Shown piece after piece: positions 55,588 to 63,581 of a stretch of 64,000 bases of DNA. The stretch is from Micromonospora sp. NBRC 110009 (GTDB lineage: Bacteria; Actinomycetota; Actinomycetes; Mycobacteriales; Micromonosporaceae): the NCBI RefSeq assembly GCF_030518795.1, contig NZ_CP130427.1:6997566-7061565 (forward strand), in the 5' to 3' direction. The notes beneath the pieces are model-generated. The model saw only the letters and a program-made list of their open reading frames with translations, was not told the DNA's origin and did no database searches. The stretch's first letter is position 1; each line of letters begins with the position of its first letter. The position numbers and the translations under genes were made by a program.

Positions 55588-55660
55588 GATCGCGCTCGAA
55601 CGTGGAAGCAGTGGCCTCGCACCACTGGCAAGGCCGCTACTTCCCGGATCGAGCGCGATC
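55588..55660. repeat. Imperfect 73-bp intergenic palindrome
   Basis: GATCGCGCTCGA (55588-55599) and TCGAGCGCGATC (55649-55660) are exact complements. The next inner about 17 nt also pair with a few mismatches. It lies between the dnaE stop and the zincin-like gene, so it could terminate dnaE. The GATC ends recall the repeat at 16688-16756. Confidence 0.55.
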
Positions 55661-55676
55661 CTGGTGGCGGAGCGGG

Positions 55677-58600
55677 TCAGCTGACGTTGGCCGGGCCGAG
55701 GACGCTCTTCAGGTCGCCCATCAGGGCGGTGGTCGCCGCCACCCGGAACGGGCCGAGCCGCAGCGTGGTGACCTTGCCGCCGTTGAGCAGCTTGACGTGC
55801 ACCTCGGTGTCGCCCGGGTGCAGCACCAGGGTCTCCTTGAGCTTCTCCACCAGCGGCGGCGTGCAGCGGTGCACCGGAATGGTGAGGGTGACCGGCTTGT
55901 TCGCCGGGTTGCTGCTGATGTCCGGCATGGACATGTCCATCGCCATGATCCGCGGGGTGTCGTCGCGCCGGTCCACCCGCCCCTTGACCACCACGATCGC
56001 GTCCTCGGCGATGTACTGGCCGATCACCTCGTAGGTGTTCGGGAAGAAGAGCGTCTCGACGCCACCGGCCAGGTCCTCGAGCGTGGCCGACGCCCACGCC
56101 CGGCCCTGCTTGGTGACCCGGCGCTGCACGCCGGAGAGGATGCCGGCCAGGGTGACCACCGCGCCGTCCGGCACGGTGCCCTCCTCGGAGAGCGCGGCGA
56201 TGGTGGTGTCCGCCGCCGCGCCGAGCACGTGCTCCAGGCCGAAGAGCGGGTGGTCGGAGACGTAGAGGCCGAGCATCTCGCGCTCGAAGGCGAGCTTGTC
56301 CCGCTTGTCCCACTCGCTCTCGCCGATGACCGGCATCACCGTGGTGCTGCCGCCGGTGTCCACGTCGCCGAAGCCGGCGCCGAACAGGTCGTACTGGCCG
56401 ACGGCCTCCTTGCGCTTGACGTCGGCGTACGCGTCGATGGCGTCGGCGTGCACGGCGAGCAGGCCCTTGCGGCTGTGCCGCAGCGAGTCGAAGGCACCCG
56501 CCTTGATCAGCGATTCGATGGTCTTCTTGTTGCAGGCCACCGCGTCCACCTTGGACAGGAAGTCGTAGAAGTCGGCGTACTCGCCCTTCTCCTCCCGGCA
56601 CCGCATGATCGCCGCCACCACGTTCGCACCGACGTTGCGCACCGCGGCCAGGCCGAACCGGATGTCCTCGCCGACCGGGGTGAACGGACCGGCCGAGGTG
56701 TTGACGTCCGGCGGGAGGACCTGGATGCGCATCCGGCGGCACTCGGAGAGGTAGAGCGCCATCTTGTCCTTGTCGTCGCCGACCGAGGTGAGCAGCGCCG
56801 CCATGTACTCGGCCGGGTAGTGCGCCTTGAGGTACGCCGTCCAGTACGACACCAGCCCGTACGCGGCGGAGTGCGCCTTGTTGAAGGCGTAGCCCGCGAA
56901 CGGGACGAGGACGTCCCACACCGCCTGGATGGCCTCGTCGGAGTAGCCGCGCTCGCGGCAGCCGTCCCGGAACGGGATGAACTCCTTGTCGAGGATCTCC
57001 TTCTTCTTCTTGCCCATCGCCCGGCGCAGCAGGTCGGCCTGGCCGAGCGTGTAGCCGGCGAGGATCTGCGCGGCGCGCTGCACCTGCTCCTGGTAGACGA
57101 TGAGGCCGTAGGTGGGGGCGAGGATCTCCCGCAGCGGCTCCGCCAGCTCCGGGTGGATCGGGGTGATCTCCTGGAGGCCGTTCTTGCGCAGCGCGTAGTT
57201 GGTGTGCGAGTCCACGCCCATCGGGCCGGGCCGGTAGAGCGCCAGCACGGCGGAGATGTCCTCGAAGTTGTCCGGCTTCATCAGCCGCAGCAGCGAGCGC
57301 ATCGGGCCGCCGTCGAGCTGGAACACGCCCAGGGTGTCGCCGCGGGCGAGCAGGTCGTAGGCCGCCTTGTCGTCCAGCGGCAGGCCCAGCAGGTCCAGCT
57401 CCTTGCCGTGGTTGAGCTGGATGTTCTTGACCGCGTCGTCGATGATCGTGAGGTTGCGCAGGCCGAGGAAGTCCATCTTCAGCAGCCCGAGCGACTCGCA
57501 GGTCGGGTAGTCGAACTGCGTGATGATGACGCCGTCGGAGTCGCGGCGCATCAGCGGGATGTGCTCGATGATCGGCTCGGCGGACATGATGACGCCGGCG
57601 GCGTGCACGCCGGTCTGCCGGATCAGGCCCTCGATGCCCTTCGCGGTCTCGATGACCTTCTTGACGTCCGGGTCGGACTCGTAGAGGCCGCGGATCTCGC
57701 CCGCCTCGGCGTAGCGCGGGTGCTTCGGGTCGAAGATGCCGGAGAGCGGGATGTCCTTGCCCATCACCGCCGGGGGCATCGCCTTGGTGATCCGGTCACC
57801 TACCGCGTACGGGTAGCCGAGCACCCGGGCCGAGTCCTTGATCGCGGCCTTCGCCTTGATCGTGCCGAAGGTGGCGATCTGCGCGACCTTGTCCTCGCCC
57901 CACTTGTCGGTGACGTAGCGGATCACCTCGCCGCGCCGACGCTCGTCGAAGTCGATGTCGACGTCGGGCATCGAGATGCGCTCGGGGTTGAGGAACCGCT
58001 CGAAGATCAGGCCGTGCGGGATCGGGTCCAGGTCGGTGATGCCCAGGGCGTACGCGACCAGCGAGCCGGCGGCCGAGCCACGGCCCGGGCCGACCGCGAT
58101 GCCCTGGCTCTTCGCCCACTGGATGAAGTCGGCGACCACGAGGAAGTAGGACGGGAAGCCCATCTGGATGATCACGCCCAGCTCGTACTCCGCCTGGGCG
58201 ACGTGCCCGTCGGGGATGCCGTTCGGGAAGCGGCGGGCCAGCCCCTCGAAGGTCTCCTTGCGGAACCAGGACTCCTCGGTCTCCCCCTCCGGGATCGGGA
58301 ACCGCGGCATCAGGTTGTGAAACTCGAACATCCCGGCCGGGTCGACCTTCTCGGCGACCAGCAGGGTGTTGCGGCAGCCCTGCTGCCACAGCTCGGACGA
58401 GTCGACCGCGCGCATCTGCTCGGCCGACTTCACGAAGTAGCCGCCCCCCTCGAACCGGAACCGGTTGGGGTCGGCGACGTTGCTGCCGGTCTGCACGCAG
58501 AGCAGCACGTCGTGCGCCTCGGCCTGCGCCTCGTGGGTGTAGTGCGAGTCGTTGGTGACCACCGGGGGGATGTCGAGCTTGCGGGCGATCTCGGTCAACC

Positions 58601-59210
58601 CGTCACGGACCCGGCGCTCGATGTCGAGGCCGTGGTCCATGATCTCCAGGAAGTAGTTGTCCTTGCCGAAGATGTCCTGGTAGGCGGCGGCGACCTTGAG
58701 CGCCTCGTCGAACTGGCCGAGCCGCAGCCGGGTCTGCACGGCGCCGGACGGACAGCCGGTGGTGGCCATGATGCCCTCGGCGTGCTCGGCGATCAGCTCC
58801 ATGTCCATCCGGGGCCACTTGACGTAGTGGCCCTCCATCGAGGCGCGGGAGTTGAGCGTGAAGAGGTTGTGCAGGCCGTCCCGGTTCGCCGCCCACATGG
58901 TCATGTGGGTGATCGCGCCGTTACCGGAGACGTCGTCGCTCTTCTGCTCCGGGCGGCCCCACTTGACCCGCTGCTTGTGGAAGCGCGACTCCGGCGCCAC
59001 GTACGCCTCGACGCCGAGGATCGGCTTCACCCCCGCCGCCGTCGCCTGCTTGTAGAAGTCGTTCGCGCCGTGCATGTTGCCGTGATCGGTGATCGCCACC
59101 GCCGGCATGCCGAGCCGCGCGGCCTCGGCGAAGAGGTCCTTGAGCCGGGCCGCCCCGTCAAGCATCGAGTACTCGGTGTGTACGTGCAGATGCGCGAACG
59201 AGTCGGCCAT
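55677..59210 (-). CDS. dnaE: DNA polymerase III alpha subunit DnaE1
   Basis: The 1,177-residue replicative polymerase has an N-terminal PHP domain (LHVHTEYSMLDG, TDHGNMHG), the polymerase core with PDVDIDFDERRR (Asp416, Asp418) and GPGRGSAAGSL, helix-hairpin-helix, and an OB domain (VVTLAGILSGVQRRVTKQGR). Length is normal for the actinobacterial DnaE1; no intein is present. The ATG at 59210 (MADSFAHLHVHTEYS) is the family start; the upstream frame lacks similarity. Confidence 0.96.
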   Translation of the reverse strand: MADSFAHLHVHTEYSMLDGAARLKDLFAEAARLGMPAVAITDHGNMHGANDFYKQATAAGVKPILGVEAYVAPESRFHKQRVKWGRPEQKSDDVSGNGAITHMTMWAANRDGLHNLFTLNSRASMEGHYVKWPRMDMELIAEHAEGIMATTGCPSGAVQTRLRLGQFDEALKVAAAYQDIFGKDNYFLEIMDHGLDIERRVRDGLTEIARKLDIPPVVTNDSHYTHEAQAEAHDVLLCVQTGSNVADPNRFRFEGGGYFVKSAEQMRAVDSSELWQQGCRNTLLVAEKVDPAGMFEFHNLMPRFPIPEGETEESWFRKETFEGLARRFPNGIPDGHVAQAEYELGVIIQMGFPSYFLVVADFIQWAKSQGIAVGPGRGSAAGSLVAYALGITDLDPIPHGLIFERFLNPERISMPDVDIDFDERRRGEVIRYVTDKWGEDKVAQIATFGTIKAKAAIKDSARVLGYPYAVGDRITKAMPPAVMGKDIPLSGIFDPKHPRYAEAGEIRGLYESDPDVKKVIETAKGIEGLIRQTGVHAAGVIMSAEPIIEHIPLMRRDSDGVIITQFDYPTCESLGLLKMDFLGLRNLTIIDDAVKNIQLNHGKELDLLGLPLDDKAAYDLLARGDTLGVFQLDGGPMRSLLRLMKPDNFEDISAVLALYRPGPMGVDSHTNYALRKNGLQEITPIHPELAEPLREILAPTYGLIVYQEQVQRAAQILAGYTLGQADLLRRAMGKKKKEILDKEFIPFRDGCRERGYSDEAIQAVWDVLVPFAGYAFNKAHSAAYGLVSYWTAYLKAHYPAEYMAALLTSVGDDKDKMALYLSECRRMRIQVLPPDVNTSAGPFTPVGEDIRFGLAAVRNVGANVVAAIMRCREEKGEYADFYDFLSKVDAVACNKKTIESLIKAGAFDSLRHSRKGLLAVHADAIDAYADVKRKEAVGQYDLFGAGFGDVDTGGSTTVMPVIGESEWDKRDKLAFEREMLGLYVSDHPLFGLEHVLGAAADTTIAALSEEGTVPDGAVVTLAGILSGVQRRVTKQGRAWASATLEDLAGGVETLFFPNTYEVIGQYIAEDAIVVVKGRVDRRDDTPRIMAMDMSMPDISSNPANKPVTLTIPVHRCTPPLVEKLKETLVLHPGDTEVHVKLLNGGKVTTLRLGPFRVAATTALMGDLKSVLGPANVS

Positions 59211-59362
59211 GCGTGGCGCCCCCCGGGGGTGTGGATCAAGGCTGCGTCGGAGTCGACCGACCCACCCTACCGAGGCGCTCCGACGGGCTCCACCGTCCGC
59301 GCCGGGGGTGGCCTCCGTCTCTCCCGGACCAACCCTGTGTGCCGCACGGTGAATCAGGGCGT

Positions 59363-59390
59363 GACAATAGTGTGCGCCACACAGTATCGT
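59363..59390 (+). promoter_or_regulatory. PadR-type operator and -10 element
   Basis: ACAATAGTGTG-CGC-CACACAGTAT is an imperfect inverted repeat overlapping TATCGT (59385-59390). That -10 lies 7 nt before the ATG at 59398. It fits autorepression by the PadR protein. Confidence 0.5.
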
Positions 59391-59397
59391 GTGAGGC

Positions 59398-59739
59398 ATG
59401 GTGAGCGACGAGATCCTGCGGACCCATCTCCAGGAGTTGCGGCGCGGGACGGTGGTGGTGGCCAGCCTGGTCGCGCTGCGCCGGCCCGACTACGGATACG
59501 CGCTGCTGCAACGACTGGGCGCGCACGGGTTCCCCGTCGACGCGAACACGCTCTACCCCCTGCTCCGCCGGCTGGAGGAGCAGGGGCTGCTGACCAGCGA
59601 GTGGAACACCGAGGAGAGCCGGCCCCGCAAGTTCTACCGGACCAGCGGCGACGGGGAGGGCGTGCTGCGTCGGCTCCTCGACGACCTGGCCGCGGTGCAG
59701 GCCTCCGTCACCGGGCTGATCGAAGGAGTGGACCGATGA
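59398..59739 (+). CDS. PadR-family transcriptional regulator
   Basis: The 113-residue PadR-type winged helix contains YGYALLQRLG, VDANTLYPLLRRLEEQGLLT and RPRKFYRTSGDGEGVLRRLL. It lacks a long C-terminal domain (PadR-s2 type). It overlaps the next gene by 4 nt (ATGA), and such pairs usually act as repressor and controlled membrane protein. It is probably leaderless. Confidence 0.9.
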   Translation: MVSDEILRTHLQELRRGTVVVASLVALRRPDYGYALLQRLGAHGFPVDANTLYPLLRRLEEQGLLTSEWNTEESRPRKFYRTSGDGEGVLRRLLDDLAAVQASVTGLIEGVDR

Positions 59740-60680
59740 GTTCCCTGACCGACCGCTACCTCGCCGCCACCCTGCGGGCGGTGCCGGAACCCCGCCGCGC
59801 GGAGATCGCCACCGAGCTCCGCGCCTCCATCGAGGACATGATCGACGACCGGACCGGGGCCGGGCAGGACGCCGACACCGCCGAGCGGGAGGTGCTCACC
59901 GAGCTGGGCAATCCCGACCAGCTCGCCGCCGGCTACACCGACCGCCGGTTGCAGCTCATCGGCCCGCGCTACTTCCTCGTCTGGTGGCGGCTGCTCCGGA
60001 TGCTGCTCACCTTCGTCCCGGCCATCGTCGGCGTCACGACCGGCGTGATCAAGGCGACCGTCGGCGGCGAGCCCGGGGCGGCGATCGGCGCCGGCGTGGC
60101 CGCCGCGTTGCAGACCGCGGTGCAGACCGCGTTCTGGATCACTCTCCTCTTCGCCGTCGCCGAACGCCTCGACGGCTCGCTGAAGCTGCCGGAGTGGACC
60201 GTCGACCAGCTGCCCGAGGCGCCGCGGGAGCGGCAGGTGACGCTGGTGGACAGCTGCGCCTCGATGGCGTTCCTGGTGGTCGCCATCGCGTTCCTGCCCT
60301 GGCAGCACTTCCAGCCCTGGATGTCGGGGGACGGCTCCCGGCTGCCGATGATCGACCCGGCACTGTGGAGCTTCTGGCTGCCGGCGCTGATCGTGGTGCT
60401 GGTCGCCAGCATGGGCCTGGAGGTCGCAAAGTACCGGGCCGGCCGGTGGACGTGGCCGCTGGTCGCGGGCAACGCCCTGCTCGATCTCGCGTTCGCCGTC
60501 CCGGTGGCCTGGCTGCTGCTCACCGACCGGCTGCTCAACCCGGCGCTGGTGGACCGGTTCGGGTGGCTGCGCGAGGGCGGCGCGCAGGACGCGGCCCGGC
60601 TCGCCGTCGCCGTCACCGCGGCCCTGGTCGTCTGGGACGTCATCGACAGCGCGGTCAAGACCCGGCGGCAGGCCGGCTGA
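59736..60680 (+). CDS. PadR-coupled membrane protein with HAAS/permease-prefix domain
   Basis: The 314-residue protein has an N-terminal helical domain of about 75 residues (YLAATLRAVPEPRRAEIATE, TAEREVLTELGNPDQLAAGY), the HAAS / permease-prefix type found with PadR regulators. Five to six membrane segments follow (FLVWWRLLRMLLTFVPAIVG onward). Function is unknown; relatives are linked to ABC exporters or stress sensing. It is translationally coupled to the PadR gene. Confidence 0.85.
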   Translation: MSSLTDRYLAATLRAVPEPRRAEIATELRASIEDMIDDRTGAGQDADTAEREVLTELGNPDQLAAGYTDRRLQLIGPRYFLVWWRLLRMLLTFVPAIVGVTTGVIKATVGGEPGAAIGAGVAAALQTAVQTAFWITLLFAVAERLDGSLKLPEWTVDQLPEAPRERQVTLVDSCASMAFLVVAIAFLPWQHFQPWMSGDGSRLPMIDPALWSFWLPALIVVLVASMGLEVAKYRAGRWTWPLVAGNALLDLAFAVPVAWLLLTDRLLNPALVDRFGWLREGGAQDAARLAVAVTAALVVWDVIDSAVKTRRQAG

Positions 60681-60683
60681 CCG

Positions 60684-60723
60684 GATCCCGGCCCGGCGCG
60701 GCAGGCGGCGCCGGGCCGGGATC
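60684..60723. terminator. Bidirectional terminator
   Basis: The 16-bp stem GATCCCGGCCCGGCGC with its complement lies between two convergent genes and reaches into the GNAT stop codon. Confidence 0.78.
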
Positions 60724-61291
60724 AGTCGCCGGCCGTGCCGGCCCGCCACTCCCGGTCCAGCAGGGCGTAGACGACCTCGTCGGTCCACTCGCTCTTGACG
60801 AACTCGTTCTCCCGCAGGTGCGCCTCGCGCCGCATGCCGAGCCGTTCCAGCACCCGCGCCGACGCCGCGTTGCGGGCGTCGAGGCGGCCGACGATCCGGT
60901 GCAGCCCGAGGCCGTCGAAGCCGAGCCGCAGCATCTCCCGGGCCGCCTCGGTGACGTACCCGTGGCCGGTGTGGTCGGGGTGGCCCACATAGCCGATCTC
61001 GCCCTGCCGGTGCTCGCCGCTGGTCCAGGTGAGCAGCACGTCCCCGACGAACTCGCCCGTCCCGGGCAGCACGATGGCCAGGTTGAGCACGTCGCCGGGC
61101 TCGCGCAGCGCGGTGCGGCGCACCATGCGGTCCACCGCCGCCCGCGCCGCGGCCTCGTCGTAGGGCTCGTGGTAGAGGTACCGCGTGACCTCCGGCCGGC
61201 CCCGGTAGTCCCGCAGGACGGCCAGGTCGTCGGGGATGAAGGCACGCAGCAGCAGGCGGTCGGTGCGCAGCGGCAGATCGGGGACGAGCAT
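60722..61291 (-). CDS. RimJ/RimL-type GNAT acetyltransferase
   Basis: The 189-residue protein starts PLRTDRLLLRAFIPDDLAVL and carries the acetyl-CoA motif GEIGYVGHPDHTGHGYVTEA. RNAASARVLERLGMRREAHL and VVYALLDREW complete the family. It probably acetylates a protein N-terminus or small amine. The start is supported by TACCCT 6 nt upstream (leaderless). It serves as an intact reference for the broken GNAT gene at 4882-5308. Confidence 0.9.
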   Translation of the reverse strand: MLVPDLPLRTDRLLLRAFIPDDLAVLRDYRGRPEVTRYLYHEPYDEAAARAAVDRMVRRTALREPGDVLNLAIVLPGTGEFVGDVLLTWTSGEHRQGEIGYVGHPDHTGHGYVTEAAREMLRLGFDGLGLHRIVGRLDARNAASARVLERLGMRREAHLRENEFVKSEWTDEVVYALLDREWRAGTAGD

Positions 61292-61297
61292 CCCGGC

Positions 61298-61303
61298 AGG
61301 GTA
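61298..61303 (-). promoter_or_regulatory. -10 element for leaderless GNAT gene
   Basis: TACCCT lies 6 nt before the ATG at 61291, with no SD. Confidence 0.4.
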
Positions 61304-61474
61304 CGGGGCCGTCGTGCGGCGGGTCAGCCGAGTTTCCCGGCGACGCCGACGAGAGCACGGCCGGTCGATCAGCCGACCCCGGCCGTGGCCTCGTCGGGCC
61401 GTCGGACGAGGCGGCCCACCACCACGCGGAGCGGGGCGGACAGGGCGGGATGAGCCGTGCGAAGATCGCCAACC

Positions 61475-61873
61475 ATGAGCGTGGACCCGGCGTACCTGCA
61501 CGCCCTCGCCGAGGAATGCGTAAACCTGGTGTCCCGGCAGTTCGGCCGCCGGCTGGACTGGTCACCGGAGAGCCTGTCAACCCTCGACGAGGTGTGCGTC
61601 GATCTGCTCGCCGACGGGCCGCTCACCGACGAGCGCCTCGACCTGTGGTGGCAGTTGATCGGCGCCTACACCGGCGAGGTGGTCATCCGGGCCCACGGTG
61701 GCGAGTGGGTCGAGCACGAAACGTCGCCCGGGGCCCCGGGGGTCTCGGCGCTCGGCGTCACCGGGTTCCCGTTCGGGCTGGCCGCACGGGTCCTGGACGG
61801 TGAACCGTACAAGAGCCTCGCCTCGTTCGTGCGCGCCCTGCCGGCCATCGCCGAGCGTACGAAACGCGACTGA
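61475..61873 (+). CDS. Conserved hypothetical protein
   Basis: The 132-residue soluble acidic protein has RQFGRRLDWSPESLSTLDEV, LDLWWQLIGAYTGEVVIRAH and GGEWVEHE. I do not recognise a named family with confidence; the Trp-rich middle resembles small DUF3806-like proteins. The ATG at 61475 is preferred over a GTG at 61457 because the protein then starts with MSVDPAYLHALAEECV. No SD or neighbour hints at function. Confidence 0.7.
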   Translation: MSVDPAYLHALAEECVNLVSRQFGRRLDWSPESLSTLDEVCVDLLADGPLTDERLDLWWQLIGAYTGEVVIRAHGGEWVEHETSPGAPGVSALGVTGFPFGLAARVLDGEPYKSLASFVRALPAIAERTKRD

Positions 61874-61889
61874 CCGCAGGTACGGAACC

Positions 61890-61926
61890 GCGCCGCCGAG
61901 ACGACACCAGGTCGGCTCGGCGGCGC
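61890..61926. terminator. Bidirectional hairpin before yebC 3' end
   Basis: An 11-bp stem GCGCCGCCGAG with its complement and a 15-nt loop lies between two convergent genes. Confidence 0.6.
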
Positions 61927-61937
61927 GTCGGGCGACC

Positions 61938-62687
61938 TCAGCCGACCGCGGCCATGACCTCGTCGGAGACGTCGAAGTTGGCGTAGACGTTCTGCACGTC
62001 GTCGCAGTCCTCGAGGACGTCGATCAGCTTGAAGATCTTGCGCGCGCCCTCCTCGTCCAGCGGCACGTTGACGCTGGGGATGAGGGAGGACTCGGCCGAC
62101 TCGTACTCGATGCCGGCGTCCTGCAGCGCCGTGCGCACCGCGATCAGGTCGCCCGGCTCGGAGACCACCTCGTACGCCTCGCCGAGGTCGTTGACCTCCT
62201 CGGCGCCGGCGTCCAGGACGGCCATCATCACGTCGTCCTCGGTGGTGCCCGTCTTCGGGACGATCACCACGCCCTTCCGGGAGAACATGTACGACACCGA
62301 GCCGGCGTCGGCGAACGAGCCGCCGTTGCGGGTCAGCGCGGTGCGCACCTCGGTGGCGGCCCGGTTGCGGTTGTCGGTGAGGCACTCGATGAGCAGCGCG
62401 ACACCGCTCGGGCCGTAGCCCTCGTACATGATCGTCTGGTAGTCCGCGCCGCCGGCCTCCAGGCCGGAGCCGCGCTTGACCGCGCGGTCGATGTTGTCGT
62501 TCGGAACGGAGTTCTTCTTCGCCTTCTGGATGGCGTCGTAGAGGGTCGGGTTACCGGCCGGGTCGCCGCCGCCGGTCCGCGCCGCCACCTCGACGTTCTT
62601 GATCAGCTTGGCGAACATCTTGCCGCGCTTGGCGTCGATGACGGCCTTCTTGTGCTTGGTGGTCGCCCACTTTGAGTGGCCGGACAT
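61938..62687 (-). CDS. yebC: YebC/PmpR/TACO1-family protein
   Basis: The 249-residue protein starts MSGHSKWATTKHKKAVIDAK RGKMFAKL and contains NVPNDNI-type (KNSVPNDNIDRAV) and YEGYGPSGVALLIE motifs of the family. Members act as transcription regulators or as translation factors for proline-rich stretches. The latter is of interest here because the window encodes an extremely proline-rich protein. SD GGAGGT precedes the ATG. pdxT and pdxS follow upstream as usual; ruvC does not follow downstream. Confidence 0.95.
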   Translation of the reverse strand: MSGHSKWATTKHKKAVIDAKRGKMFAKLIKNVEVAARTGGGDPAGNPTLYDAIQKAKKNSVPNDNIDRAVKRGSGLEAGGADYQTIMYEGYGPSGVALLIECLTDNRNRAATEVRTALTRNGGSFADAGSVSYMFSRKGVVIVPKTGTTEDDVMMAVLDAGAEEVNDLGEAYEVVSEPGDLIAVRTALQDAGIEYESAESSLIPSVNVPLDEEGARKIFKLIDVLEDCDDVQNVYANFDVSDEVMAAVG

Positions 62688-62864
62688 CTCATACCTCCGT
62701 CTGTTGACTCACGCCTGCGTCGACTGTCCGCGCCCGCGCCACACCGGGACCGACGTGCGGTCGGATGGGGGGCGGCGGCGGGCGGTGAGCCCTGCCGAAC
62801 CGCGGCAATCCTACCGAGGACATCCCCTCCGGTGTCACACGCGGCACCGACCGGGGCGTGGCAC

Positions 62865-62891
62865 GGCCCCCTGCCCGACGGGAAGGGGGCC
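62865..62891 (-). terminator. Weak hairpin downstream of pdxT
   Basis: GGCCCCC pairs with GGGGGCC around a 13-nt loop just after the pdxT stop. No T run is present. Confidence 0.4.
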
Positions 62892-62904
62892 GGCGGACAC
62901 CTGC

Positions 62905-63507
62905 TCAGGCGGCCCGGACCAGCTCCACGAAGTAGCGGTGCAGCCGCAGGTCGCCGGTGAGTTCGGGGTGGAACGAGGTGGCCAGCAGGTTGCCCTGCCG
63001 GACCGCGACGATCCGCTCGGCGGCCGGGCCGCCGGTGACCCGGCCCAGCACCTCGACGCCGTCACCGACCCGCTCGACCCAGGGGGCGCGGATGAAGACG
63101 GCATGGAACGGCCCGCCCTCGACCCCGGTGATCTCCACCGGCGCCTCGAACGAGTCGACCTGCCGGCCGAACGCGTTGCGCCGCACGGTCATCTCGATGC
63201 CCTGGAAGCCGCGCTGGTCCGGACGGCCGTCGAGCACCTCCGAGGCCAGCATGATCATGCCCGCGCAGGAGCCGTAGACCGGCATGCCGCCGGCGATCCG
63301 CTTGTCGATCGGCTCGCGCATCTCGAAGATGTCCGCGAGCTTGCTCATGGTGGTGGACTCGCCGCCGGGGATGACCAGCCCGTCGACCGCGTCCAGCTCG
63401 GCCGGGCGGCGCACCGGGCGGGCGTCCGCGCCGGCGCCGGCCAGGGCGGCGACGTGCTCGCGCACGTCCCCTTGGAGCGCGAGGACACCGATGATCGCTG
63501 CCGTCAC
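62905..63507 (-). CDS. pdxT: Pyridoxal 5'-phosphate synthase glutaminase subunit PdxT
   Basis: The 200-residue class I glutaminase supplies ammonia to PdxS for pyridoxal phosphate synthesis. The triad is Cys81 (YGSCAGMI), His180 and Glu182 (SFHPEL); GGESTT forms the oxyanion region. AGGAG precedes the GTG at 63507. Spacing to pdxS is 74 bp and holds two copies of a short repeat. Confidence 0.96.
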   Translation of the reverse strand: MTAAIIGVLALQGDVREHVAALAGAGADARPVRRPAELDAVDGLVIPGGESTTMSKLADIFEMREPIDKRIAGGMPVYGSCAGMIMLASEVLDGRPDQRGFQGIEMTVRRNAFGRQVDSFEAPVEITGVEGGPFHAVFIRAPWVERVGDGVEVLGRVTGGPAAERIVAVRQGNLLATSFHPELTGDLRLHRYFVELVRAA

Positions 63508-63524
63508 GTTCGCTCCTTTCGCTT

Positions 63525-63572
63525 GTTAAGAAGGGGCCCCTGCTCTACGCAAGGCGTTAACAAGGGGCCCCT
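63525..63572. repeat. Direct pair of GTTAASAAGGGGCCCCT repeats
   Basis: GTTAAGAAGGGGCCCCT (63525-63541) and GTTAACAAGGGGCCCCT (63556-63572) differ at one base and are spaced 31 nt start to start. Each contains the palindrome AGGGGCCCCT. They lie between pdxS and pdxT. Confidence 0.7.
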
Positions 63573-63581
63573 CCTTTCACG

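Noticed and set aside
55602..59735. Plus-strand frame running through the dnaE region into the HAAS membrane protein
   Set aside because: The first 4 kb are antisense to dnaE; only the part from the ATG at 59736 has family features and a coupled start.
61304..61474. Possible RNA gene in the gap between divergent genes
   Set aside because: No cloverleaf, conserved box or strong hairpin is visible; it is probably only promoter sequence.
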